A stretch of 64,000 nt of DNA from Pedobacter sp. GTDB lineage: Bacteria > Bacteroidota > Bacteroidia > Sphingobacteriales > Sphingobacteriaceae. Shown here in pieces: positions 8,191-16,249 of the stretch (positions are counted from its first letter, which is position 1; each line of letters begins with the position of its first letter). The DNA is taken from positions 284,548 to 348,547 of the forward strand of contig NZ_JAVHXT010000001.1 in NCBI RefSeq assembly GCF_031119335.1, written 5' to 3'. The position numbers and the translations under genes were made by a program. Below the pieces are notes generated by a model. That model had not been told where the DNA came from and did no database searches. It saw nothing but the letters and a program-made list of their open reading frames with translations.

Positions 8191-9745
8191 ACGGTGGATC
8201 ATCATCCATCATATCATTCATACTCGATGGTCTGATGATAATATTGCCCGGATTACCGAAGTTTTCTGATGGCATCATGGCACTATCACTACCTGCCGAG
8301 AAGCTAGAAGGCGGCATAAAACTATCTTCCAAATCGCCAAACTTCACATACTTGCCGATAAATCTTAATGGCACAATTCCCGTTTCACCGTGACGGTTTT
8401 TACCTATAATTACCTCACCAACACCAGCGTTAGAACGACCGCTTTCATCTTCCATAATGCCGTAATATTCTGGACGGTATAAGAATAGTACCATGTCTGC
8501 ATCTTGCTCAATAGAACCAGATTCACGTAGATCGGATAGCATTGGCCTTTTACCGTTTTGTCCTGGTCTGCTCTCTACCGCACGACTTAATTGCGAAAGT
8601 GCTAAAACGGGAACTTCTAATTCCTTAGCTACCGATTTCAACGCTCTAGAAATACTACCAATTTCTTGCTCACGGTTACCGCCACCTTCGCCTTTACCAT
8701 GCATTAACTGCAAGTAATCGATGATGATCATTTGAATATCGTACTGCGATTTTAAACGACGGCATTTCGCTCTGAACTCGAAAATGTTTAAGGCAGGGGT
8801 ATCGTCAATCAGTAAAGTAGCTTCAGAAAGTCTGCCTATTTTACTGTGCAGTTGTTGCCATTCCCACTCAGCAAGATTACCTTTTCTAATTTTCTCTTGC
8901 TCAATTTCAGCCTCTCCAGAAATCAAACGATTTACCAACTGAACAGAAGACATCTCTAGTGAGAATACTACCGTTGGTTTGTTAAAATCTACCGCTGCGT
9001 TACGTGCCGCTGTCAGTACAAATGCTGTTTTACCCATCGCCGGACGAGCAGCAATAATTACCAAATCGGATTTTTGCCATCCGCCAGTAATACGATCTAA
9101 ATCTGTAAATCCAGAAGGAACACCTGTTAAACCATCTGTTTTTGTTCTTAATTCTTCTAACGAAGCCAAAGATTGCTTGATGATATCATCCATTTTCTGC
9201 GTATCTCTACGTAAGTTATTTTGGGCAATATCAAACAGGTTCTTCTCAGCCATATCTAAAAGGTCGAAAATATCTGTGGTGTCTTCGTAAGCGTTTTTAA
9301 TGATATCCGTAGAAATTCTGATTAACTCACGCTGAATATATTTTTGTGAAATGATACGAGCATGGTACTCGATATTAGCAGCAGAAGTTACTCTGTTAGT
9401 TAAATAAGTAACAAAATAAGCGCCGCCAATCATCTCTAAATTGCCAGAGGTACGTAACTCGGAAGTAACGGTTAAAATATCTACAGGCTTTGATTTTTGA
9501 AATAAAGCTTGGATAGCTTCGAAAATCCTTTTGTGTCTTTCGTCGTAAAAAAGTTCAGGTTTTAATACATCGATAACGGCAGAAAGAGCGTCTTTTTCTA
9601 ACATTAGTGCACCTAAAACTGCTTCTTCCAAATCGGTAGCCTGCGGTTGTATTTTGTCAACTGTGGTTATCGTGTTGGCTAGTCGGCTTTTGCGTGCTGA
9701 AAGTGAAAATTTCCCCTGACCTTTTTGTTCGTTATCCATGCTCAT
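8186..9745 (-). CDS. dnaB: Replicative DNA helicase DnaB
   Basis: A 519-residue hexameric 5'-3' helicase that unwinds DNA at the replication fork. The N-terminal DnaB domain (about 35-135) is followed by a linker and a RecA-like motor with Walker A ARPAMGKT at 233-240, the Walker B region MIIIDYLQLM near 335, LSQLSRAVESR and the DLRESGSIEQDAD motif. The C-terminus ends in a low-complexity acidic tail, MMDDDPPF. There are two candidate ATGs, 9745 and 9739. A TACTTTTG box lies 4 bases before the first, so the leader is very short or absent. Confidence 0.97.
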   Translation of the reverse strand: MSMDNEQKGQGKFSLSARKSRLANTITTVDKIQPQATDLEEAVLGALMLEKDALSAVIDVLKPELFYDERHKRIFEAIQALFQKSKPVDILTVTSELRTSGNLEMIGGAYFVTYLTNRVTSAANIEYHARIISQKYIQRELIRISTDIIKNAYEDTTDIFDLLDMAEKNLFDIAQNNLRRDTQKMDDIIKQSLASLEELRTKTDGLTGVPSGFTDLDRITGGWQKSDLVIIAARPAMGKTAFVLTAARNAAVDFNKPTVVFSLEMSSVQLVNRLISGEAEIEQEKIRKGNLAEWEWQQLHSKIGRLSEATLLIDDTPALNIFEFRAKCRRLKSQYDIQMIIIDYLQLMHGKGEGGGNREQEIGSISRALKSVAKELEVPVLALSQLSRAVESRPGQNGKRPMLSDLRESGSIEQDADMVLFLYRPEYYGIMEDESGRSNAGVGEVIIGKNRHGETGIVPLRFIGKYVKFGDLEDSFMPPSSFSAGSDSAMMPSENFGNPGNIIIRPSSMNDMMDDDPPF

Positions 9746-9749
9746 GAAG

Positions 9750-9757
9750 CAAAAGTA
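9750..9757 (-). promoter_or_regulatory. -7 box TACTTTTG for dnaB
   Basis: TACTTTTG on the minus strand matches TAnnTTTG and ends 4 bases before ATG 9745 (10 before ATG 9739). No good -33 TTTG is seen at the usual spacing. Confidence 0.5.
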
Positions 9758-9917
9758 ACTAAAAATAGAGGTTTTTGTTTGCTCAAGTTATTAGGTGTTT
9801 GTCAACAAGTTGATTCTGAAATTGATGAATTTTTTAGTATATTTTATAATTTATAAAGTTCTAAACAATTCGATGTGGATAAGGGGATGTATTGTTACAT
9901 CGTCGAGTTGCTGCTAA

Positions 9918-9984
9918 TCATTCAGTCATTCTCTCATTCAGTCACTTAATCATTTACTCATTCATTCCCCCCTCATTCAATCAT
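9918..9984. repeat. Degenerate word array (TCATTCA words)
   Basis: A run of TCATTCAGTCATTCTCTCATTCAGTCACTTAATCATT and further CATTCA words lies between the divergent dnaB and rlmB starts, just upstream of the rlmB -7 box. It would cover that promoter's upstream region. Confidence 0.55.
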
Positions 9985-9989
9985 TTTCT

Positions 9990-9997
9990 TACTTTTG
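9990..9997 (+). promoter_or_regulatory. -7 box TACTTTTG for the RlmB-type gene
   Basis: TACTTTTG is followed by TGC and then ATG (10001). With transcription starting a few bases after the box, the mRNA would be leaderless. The box is identical to the one upstream of the divergent dnaB. Confidence 0.55.
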
Positions 9998-10000
9998 TGC

Positions 10001-10786
10001 ATGGATAATTTTAGAAGGCCGCAACGCCAAGATCGAAGCAGAGATCGTGTTAAAGAAAATAATGAATTTGTTTTTGGTATTAGGGCTGTAATTGAAGCGA
10101 TTAAGGCTGCCAGAGACATTGAAACGATTTACGTTCAGCGTGGCTTATCTGGCGACCTATTTTTAGAATTAAAATCTTTACTATCTGGGTCCCTTATTCC
10201 ATTGAGTGTTGTTCCTATTGAGAAGTTAAATAGGATGACACAAAAAAATCACCAAGGTGTTATTGCGGTTATTTCTCCAATTACTTACCAAAACATAGAA
10301 GATATTGTTCCTGCTATTTACGAAAAAGGAGAGACACCATTAATTTTAGTTTTAGACAGCGTGACTGATGTGCGCAATATGGGAGCTATTGCCCGTACAG
10401 CTGCTTGTGTTGGTGTTCACGCCATTGTGGTTCCATTAAAAAATGCGGCACAAGTAAATGCCGATGCTATTAAAACATCAGCTGGTGCTTTATTCTCTAT
10501 TCCTGTGTGCAGACATGCTAATTTGCATAAAACTTGTTTGTTTCTACAAGATAGTGGTTTGCAAATTGTAGCGTGTACAGAGAAAACAGATGATTTGATT
10601 TACAAACCTGATTATTCTTTGCCTACCGCTATTGTAATGGGTTCTGAAGACGAAGGCATTTCGAACGAGTTGCTGAGGGTTGCCGATCATCTAGCAAAAA
10701 TACCAATGGCCGGAAAGATAGAATCTTTAAATGTTTCGGTTGCTGCTGGGGTTATCTTGTATGAGGCAGTGCGGCAGCGTTCTTAA
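10001..10786 (+). CDS. rlmB: 23S rRNA 2'-O-methyltransferase, TrmH/RlmB type
   Basis: A 261-residue SPOUT-class RNA methyltransferase. The substrate-binding N-domain (NEFVFGIRAVIEAI) is followed by the knotted SAM-binding domain with DSVTDVRNMGAIARTA, the KTSAGALFSIPV stretch, and the C-terminal motifs VMGSEDEGIS and SLNVSVAAGVILYE. RlmB methylates G2251 of 23S rRNA in E. coli; the exact target here is inferred. The start is ATG 10001; the TTG two codons upstream overlaps the promoter box. Confidence 0.9.
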   Translation: MDNFRRPQRQDRSRDRVKENNEFVFGIRAVIEAIKAARDIETIYVQRGLSGDLFLELKSLLSGSLIPLSVVPIEKLNRMTQKNHQGVIAVISPITYQNIEDIVPAIYEKGETPLILVLDSVTDVRNMGAIARTAACVGVHAIVVPLKNAAQVNADAIKTSAGALFSIPVCRHANLHKTCLFLQDSGLQIVACTEKTDDLIYKPDYSLPTAIVMGSEDEGISNELLRVADHLAKIPMAGKIESLNVSVAAGVILYEAVRQRS

Positions 10787-10797
10787 TGTAATCACCT

Positions 10798-11796
10798 ATG
10801 AAATTAACGTTCCTTAAAATACTAATACTGACTGCTGTAAGTTCACTCTGTTCATGTGCAACAATTTTTAACACCAAGCATACCAATATTACATTGGTTG
10901 GAGATAAGGCAACTCGGTTCGTTGTAGCTACAGACAGTTCTGTAAATAATATTCGTGAGTTTTTGGTAGAAAGAAATAAAAAGCCATTGGTTGTTAATGT
11001 TTTAAGGAATGACACACTTTTAAAAACAACTACGATAAATTCAAATATTTCAAAAACATTTTATCTGAATTTTTTGATAGCGTATGGTTTAATTGGAGGT
11101 TTTATCGATTATAATAAGCCTAAAATGTTTTCTTATCCTGAATATCAATTTTTTGACAATGAGAAACTGAAATTCGTTTATGCAAGACCTGATAATATTG
11201 AACTTCCCGAAAAGAATAAGTTCTTATTAAAAATTGCTCCACTAAACATGGTTACAAACTTCACAAATCCTTCAATGATGGTAGGGGCAGAGGTTAAAAA
11301 CAATTCATCTTTTAGTACCAATTTTTATATAGGATACGGTTTTGATGGTTTGCTTCCAAATGCTAATGACTATCAAAATTTTCGTTTTTCAATTGAGCAA
11401 AGAAAATACTTAAGGAATATTGTTTTTAACGGTACATACGTAGGTTTCGAAATAGATTATTTTAAAACAAAATATACTAAAGAGCTGAGTTACTCTTTAG
11501 ATAATGATGTAGAGAAGGATTATTACGAAAGACATTACGAAAATGATATTTTTCTTTTTAATAAACGAGTAGTTAATTATTCTGCTAAGTTTGGTTATCA
11601 ATTTAAAAAAGGCAAGATGTACTTCGACTTAATATCTGGTTTAGGGATAAGAAACAAAAAAACGATATTAAATAATGATCCTAATTTGAGGGTACGTTTT
11701 ATGAGGTCACGTCACCCAAACATTTACGATTACAGTAATGAAATCGGTAATATCTCTGGAGTTAATTTTACTATGGGTGTAAGAATTGGTTTTTAA
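10798..11796 (+). CDS. Hypothetical lipoprotein
   Basis: A 332-residue protein with a lipoprotein signal peptide. A hydrophobic stretch ends at the lipobox LCSC (lipidated C20), so it should be in the envelope. The N-terminal part contains a short hydrophobic segment near residues 90-103 (FLIAYGLIGGFIDY). The C-terminal half is rich in alternating aromatic and polar residues (ATNFYIGYGF, FNGTYVGFEIDYF, FDLISGLGIR, FTMGVRIGF), suggesting beta-strands like an outer-membrane barrel. I do not recognise the family. It starts 11 bp after rlmB. Its stop abuts the manC stop on the other strand with no gap. Confidence 0.75.
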   Translation: MKLTFLKILILTAVSSLCSCATIFNTKHTNITLVGDKATRFVVATDSSVNNIREFLVERNKKPLVVNVLRNDTLLKTTTINSNISKTFYLNFLIAYGLIGGFIDYNKPKMFSYPEYQFFDNEKLKFVYARPDNIELPEKNKFLLKIAPLNMVTNFTNPSMMVGAEVKNNSSFSTNFYIGYGFDGLLPNANDYQNFRFSIEQRKYLRNIVFNGTYVGFEIDYFKTKYTKELSYSLDNDVEKDYYERHYENDIFLFNKRVVNYSAKFGYQFKKGKMYFDLISGLGIRNKKTILNNDPNLRVRFMRSRHPNIYDYSNEIGNISGVNFTMGVRIGF

Positions 11797-12888
11797 TTAA
11801 ATAAACTTCCCTCCAAATTTAGCTTTCACATCGGCTACAATGTGTTTTACGTTTTGTTCTTCTGCTCTAGGGCAAATTAGTAAGGTGTTATTCGCTTCAA
11901 CAACAATATAATCGTGTAAGCCTTGTAGAATTACCAATTTTTCCTCTGGTACATTTACCATGCAGTTCGAAGAATCGAACATCATGACTTGCTCTGATGG
12001 AATTACTGCATTGCCAACATAATCTTTTTCAGCCATTTCGTAAATTGAAGCCCATGTACCCAAGTCAGACCAACCAAAATCGGAAGGTAATACATAAACA
12101 TTATCGGCCTTTTCCATAATACCAAAATCGATAGAAATATTGGTGCAAAGCTGATAAGCACTCGCTATAAAAGTTTTCTCGTTAGCTGTGTTAAAAGCAG
12201 AACGTCCTCCAGCAAAAATATCGTAGATATCTGGCAAGTGTTTTTGTAAAGCTTTATTTATCGCTCCAGCCGACCAAATGAAAATTCCAGCATTCCAAAG
12301 GAAATCGCCACTTTGTAGAAACGATTTAGCCAGTTCTAGATTTGGCTTTTCTGTAAACGTTTTAACCTTATGGATATCTTGGTGTTCGCCAAGTATTTCA
12401 TCATTATATTGGATGTAACCATAGCCTGTATCAGGTCTGTTGGGTTTAATTCCCAATGTGATTAAGCAATCGCAATTAGTTGCCGCCATCATAGCTTGAT
12501 CTATCGCAGCTATAAAAGCCTTCTGGTTGCCAATAGTATGGTCTGATGGTGCAACTACAATTACCGCATCAGCATTCAGCTCAGCAATTTTTGCTGCACC
12601 GTAAGCTATACATGGAGCGGTATTACGCATTAAAGGTTCTGCCAAGATCTGGTTATCTCCTAATTCTGGAAGTTGTTCCTTAATTAGGTCTACATAACTC
12701 TCGTTAGTAACAATGAAAATATTTTCGGGAAGACAGATTTGCAAGAAACGTTCGTAAGTACTTTGGATAAGCGTTTTTCCAATACCAAAAAAATCGATAA
12801 ACTGCTTAGGAAATTCTGTTCTACTTACTGGCCAAAAGCGACTTCCAACGCCGCCTGCCATAATTAATGCGTATCTGTTTTTGTCCAT
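11797..12888 (-). CDS. manC: Mannose-1-phosphate guanylyltransferase
   Basis: A 363-residue cytosolic enzyme making GDP-mannose from mannose-1-phosphate and GTP, for polysaccharide and glycolipid synthesis. The nucleotidyltransferase motif AGGVGSRFWPVSR is at residues 11-23, followed by FPKQF. EPLMRNTAPCIAYG, VVAPSDH and FTEKPN with WNAGIFIW are also present. It lacks the isomerase domain of bifunctional ManC/AlgA, as is usual at this length. No polysaccharide genes adjoin it, so it stands alone. A TATATTTG box ends 8 bases before the ATG. Confidence 0.93.
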   Translation of the reverse strand: MDKNRYALIMAGGVGSRFWPVSRTEFPKQFIDFFGIGKTLIQSTYERFLQICLPENIFIVTNESYVDLIKEQLPELGDNQILAEPLMRNTAPCIAYGAAKIAELNADAVIVVAPSDHTIGNQKAFIAAIDQAMMAATNCDCLITLGIKPNRPDTGYGYIQYNDEILGEHQDIHKVKTFTEKPNLELAKSFLQSGDFLWNAGIFIWSAGAINKALQKHLPDIYDIFAGGRSAFNTANEKTFIASAYQLCTNISIDFGIMEKADNVYVLPSDFGWSDLGTWASIYEMAEKDYVGNAVIPSEQVMMFDSSNCMVNVPEEKLVILQGLHDYIVVEANNTLLICPRAEEQNVKHIVADVKAKFGGKFI

Positions 12889-12896
12889 GCGTAGAG

Positions 12897-12904
12897 CAAA
12901 TATA
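12897..12904 (-). promoter_or_regulatory. -7 box TATATTTG for manC
   Basis: TATATTTG on the minus strand ends 8 bases before the manC ATG. No convincing -33 element is seen. Confidence 0.45.
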
Positions 12905-13312
12905 TACTTTTATATGATACCTTTCCTTAAAAGGTTCTTTGTAGGTACAATGACTTAATTGTGGTTGTTATGATTAACAAAACAGTTTGCAAACAGTTTG
13001 AGCGTTTAAAGAATTTAAGCATTACTTTGTCGTAATTAGGTAATAATGAAGGTGATTATTTGTCTTCATGGCATAGGAAAGGCAGTCTGTTTGCTAGTTA
13101 AATTTACTGTCTAAGAAAAGCTGTTAAATAAGTACATTTTTGCAGCCTTTAGGCGTAAAAGTAGCTTTGCGCTTCAAGTATGATTTCGTACACATAAAAT
13201 CTATTCTATATTTTTTACTTTTCTAAGAGAATTTATTAGTAAATTGATGCTTTAATTACTGTAAAATTATGTTATTTTGAGCAATAATAGCACACAATAT
13301 TTAGTACAGGAA
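12905..13312. other. Non-coding gap between manC and recQ
   Basis: About 410 bp without a supported gene. It holds a textbook promoter for recQ (13139-13169), a doubled CAGTTTG motif around 12985-13000, and a weaker TTTG/TACTTTG pair near 12997-13030. The recQ leader would be roughly 140 bases. No riboswitch or known RNA is recognised in it. Confidence 0.5.
13139..13169 (+). promoter_or_regulatory. Full Bacteroidota promoter upstream of recQ
   Basis: A -33 TTTG (13139-13142) and a -7 TAGCTTTG (13162-13169) are separated by 19 bp. This agrees with both boxes and the spacing of the sigma-ABfr consensus. It is the best complete promoter I found in the window. Confidence 0.7.
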
Positions 13313-15502
13313 ATGGATGTAAAGAAATCTTTATTTGATAACCTTCAAACGTTTTTCGGTTTCGATAATTTTAAAGGTGATCAAGAATCGATTATTACCA
13401 ACATATTAGAGGGGAAGAACACTTTCGTGATTATGCCAACAGGTGGCGGAAAGTCTATCTGTTATCAGTTGCCAGCTTTAATGAGCGAAGGAACAGCAAT
13501 TGTAATTTCTCCGCTAATAGCGCTGATGAAGAACCAAGTTGATCAGATTAGGGCTTTTGGGGGAAGTGATAGCGTAGCTCATTTCTTAAATTCTTCTTTG
13601 AATAAATCGGAAATTACACAGGTAAAAACCGATTTGCTAAGCGGACAGACTAAATTGTTATATGTTGCGCCAGAATCTTTAGCAAAGGCAGAGAATATAG
13701 AGTTTTTGCGTTTACTTAAGATTTCGTTTGTGGCGGTAGATGAGGCGCATTGTATTTCCGAGTGGGGACACGATTTCAGACCAGAATATCGCAAAATTAG
13801 ACAAGTGATTGCTGGTTTGGGAGAACATATTCCAATCATAGCGTTAACAGCAACGGCTACACCTAAAGTTCAGCAGGATATCATCAAGAATTTAGGCATG
13901 ACAGATGCGACTTTGTTCAAATCGTCGTTTAATAGGCCTAACCTTTTCTATGAAATTCGACCGAAGAAGAACATTACTAAAGAAATTATTAGGTATGTAA
14001 AATATAATCCAGGCAAATCTGGTATTATTTACTGTTTGAGCCGTAAAAAGGTAGAGGAAGTAGCAGAAACCTTGAATATCAATGGCATTAAGGCGCTCCC
14101 TTATCATGCTGGTTTAGAGCCAAAAGTTAGGGCCGAAACGCAAGATAAATTCCTCATGGAAGACGTAGAAGTGATTGTGGCAACCATTGCTTTTGGTATG
14201 GGGATAGATAAGCCAGATGTTCGTTTCGTAATTCATCATGATATCCCGAAAAGTATGGAAGGATATTATCAGGAAACGGGCAGGGCCGGTCGTGATGGTG
14301 GCGAAGGTGTTTGTGTAGCTTTTTACTCGCAAAAGGATGTAGAAAAGTTAGCTAAATTTATGAAAGACAAACCTGTTTCTGAGCGAGAAATAGGTACGCA
14401 GATATTAAAAGAGGTTATAGATTACGCCGAATCTTCGGTTTGCAGAAGGAAACAGATTTTACACTATTTTGGCGAAAACTTCAATGAAACAGGCTGTAAC
14501 TGTATGTGCGATAACTGTAAGAAGCCTAAGCAACAATTTGATGCTGAAGAGCAGTTGCTTACCTTGTTAAAATTGGTAGAAAGTACTGGTGAAAAGTTTG
14601 ATGATGCCCATTTGATTAATGTGTTTATGGGCTACGAAACTGCGCAAACTATTGCTTACGAGCAAAATAAGTTGCCAGAGTTTGGTTCTGGTAAAACTGA
14701 TGGCGAAATACTTTGGAAATCGTTATTAAGACAAGCCGTACTGAATAATTTCTTGGCAAAAGATATAGATAATTATGGTCTGCTGAAGTTAACCAAGATA
14801 GGTAGAGACTTTATTGAAAATCCTTATAGCTTAAAATTTATCATAAACGAAGTGTTGGAAGATGCTAGCGATGAGGACGACGAGGAAGTAAAACAGGGAA
14901 CAGGGGCATTAGACACACAACTGCTTCAATTATTGAAGGATTTGAGGAAGAAGATTGCAAAGCAGAAAAACGTGCCTCCGTTTGTGGTTTTCCAAGATCC
15001 GTCGTTAGAAGAAATGTGTACACATTATCCAATTACTAATGACGAACTGAAACAGATTTCGGGTGTTGGTAATGGTAAAGCGCTAAAATTTGGTGGTCCG
15101 TTTATTGAACTGATTAAAAAGTACGTTGAAGATAACGATATCGATAGACCTGTAGATATGGTGATTAAAACGCAGGCTAATAAATCTGCTTTAAAAGTGT
15201 CGATTATCCAAAATATTGATAGGCAGATTGGTCTGGAAGATATTGCCCGTTCTAAAGGTATCACTTATACAGATGTGCTTAAAGAGGTTGAGGCCATTGT
15301 AAATTCGGGTACCAAGTTGAATTTGACTTATTACATCGACGAGATGATTGATGAAGATAGGCAAGACGAGGTTTTTGATTATTTTCAAGCTGCCGATACT
15401 GATTCTATAGACACCGCAATTAAAGATCTTGGAGAAACAGATTATACGAGGGAGGAAATTCAGTTGATGCGTATCAAATTTATGAGCGAATTAGGGAATT
15501 AG
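13313..15502 (+). CDS. recQ: ATP-dependent DNA helicase RecQ
   Basis: A 729-residue 3'-5' helicase for recombination and fork repair. From the N-terminus it has Walker A PTGGGKS, the DEAH box AVDEAHCISEWGHDFRPEY, and GRAGRDG motif VI. The RQC zinc site has cysteines at CRRKQILHYFGE and CNCMCDNC. It also has an HRDC domain (LLQLLKDLRKKIAKQ...) and a C-terminal helix-turn-helix-like extension typical of Bacteroidota RecQ. I prefer ATG 13313 (MDVKKSLF) over the TTG 12 codons upstream. A conserved promoter lies about 140 bp upstream. Confidence 0.95.
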   Translation: MDVKKSLFDNLQTFFGFDNFKGDQESIITNILEGKNTFVIMPTGGGKSICYQLPALMSEGTAIVISPLIALMKNQVDQIRAFGGSDSVAHFLNSSLNKSEITQVKTDLLSGQTKLLYVAPESLAKAENIEFLRLLKISFVAVDEAHCISEWGHDFRPEYRKIRQVIAGLGEHIPIIALTATATPKVQQDIIKNLGMTDATLFKSSFNRPNLFYEIRPKKNITKEIIRYVKYNPGKSGIIYCLSRKKVEEVAETLNINGIKALPYHAGLEPKVRAETQDKFLMEDVEVIVATIAFGMGIDKPDVRFVIHHDIPKSMEGYYQETGRAGRDGGEGVCVAFYSQKDVEKLAKFMKDKPVSEREIGTQILKEVIDYAESSVCRRKQILHYFGENFNETGCNCMCDNCKKPKQQFDAEEQLLTLLKLVESTGEKFDDAHLINVFMGYETAQTIAYEQNKLPEFGSGKTDGEILWKSLLRQAVLNNFLAKDIDNYGLLKLTKIGRDFIENPYSLKFIINEVLEDASDEDDEEVKQGTGALDTQLLQLLKDLRKKIAKQKNVPPFVVFQDPSLEEMCTHYPITNDELKQISGVGNGKALKFGGPFIELIKKYVEDNDIDRPVDMVIKTQANKSALKVSIIQNIDRQIGLEDIARSKGITYTDVLKEVEAIVNSGTKLNLTYYIDEMIDEDRQDEVFDYFQAADTDSIDTAIKDLGETDYTREEIQLMRIKFMSELGN

Positions 15503-15526
15503 TCCTATTGATGTATAAATCTAAAT

Positions 15527-16249
15527 ATGCTTAACAGTCCTACTTTTTTATCTGCCGAGTGGCGAAAACTAGCACTTGCCAATTACGAAGTTGATAAAGA
15601 AATACTGCTAAAATATTTGCCCCCATTTACTGAGTTAGATGATTGGCAGGGCAAATACTATGTAAGTTTAGTAGGATTTATGTTTATGGATACTAAACTT
15701 CGTGGTTTCGGTATTCCGTTTCATATCAATTTCGAAGAAGTTAATTTGCGTTTTTATGTGAAATATAACGAAGCTGGAACTTGGAAAAGGGGAGTGGTTT
15801 TCGTCAAAGAAATCGTACCTAAACCTGCCATCACTTTTGTGGCCAATACCGTTTACAAAGAGAATTATCAAACTTTGCCCATGAAACATAAATGGGAACT
15901 TAACGATAATGGCTTGTTGATAGAGTATCTATGGAAGACTAAAAACTGGAATAAATTTTCTGTGACAGCAAATTCGACTTCAGAGATGATGGCAATAGGC
16001 AGCGAAGAAGAGTTTATTACTGAGCACTTTTGGGGTTATACCAAATTAGGACCCAATCTTACATCAGAATATGAAGTGCAACATCCCCGCTGGGAAGTTT
16101 ATCCTGTTAAGGAATACGAAATAGATGTTGATTTTGGAGCGAATTACGGTAAAGACTTCGCATTTCTAACTAATGAAAATCCTGTTTCTGTAATGCTTGC
16201 AGAAGGTTCGCCAATAAATGTGTTGAAAGGTAAGAAGATTAGAGGTTAA
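15527..16249 (+). CDS. DUF2071 (YqjF-like) protein
   Basis: A 240-residue protein matching the DUF2071/YqjF pattern: the early block of FLSAEWRKLALANYEVDKE, a central GFMFMDTKLRGFGIPFHINFEEVNLR, and RRGVVFVKEIVPK-like strands. The function is unknown; the fold resembles acetoacetate decarboxylase. It follows recQ by 24 bp. Its TAA stop shares a TTAA with the stop of the convergent OmpA-family gene. Confidence 0.85.
   Translation: MLNSPTFLSAEWRKLALANYEVDKEILLKYLPPFTELDDWQGKYYVSLVGFMFMDTKLRGFGIPFHINFEEVNLRFYVKYNEAGTWKRGVVFVKEIVPKPAITFVANTVYKENYQTLPMKHKWELNDNGLLIEYLWKTKNWNKFSVTANSTSEMMAIGSEEEFITEHFWGYTKLGPNLTSEYEVQHPRWEVYPVKEYEIDVDFGANYGKDFAFLTNENPVSVMLAEGSPINVLKGKKIRG

Noticed and set aside
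8006..8269. 87-residue ORF between the LOG gene and dnaB
   Set aside because: It translates the CCCTCTCTG inverted repeat (LWERCPTGREG-like) and overlaps both real genes.
13044..13112. 22-residue ORF (MKVIICLHGIGKAVCLLVKF...) upstream of recQ
   Set aside because: There is a weak TTTG/TACTTTG promoter before it, but no Shine-Dalgarno, no conservation evidence and no coupling to a neighbour. Chance is the simpler explanation.
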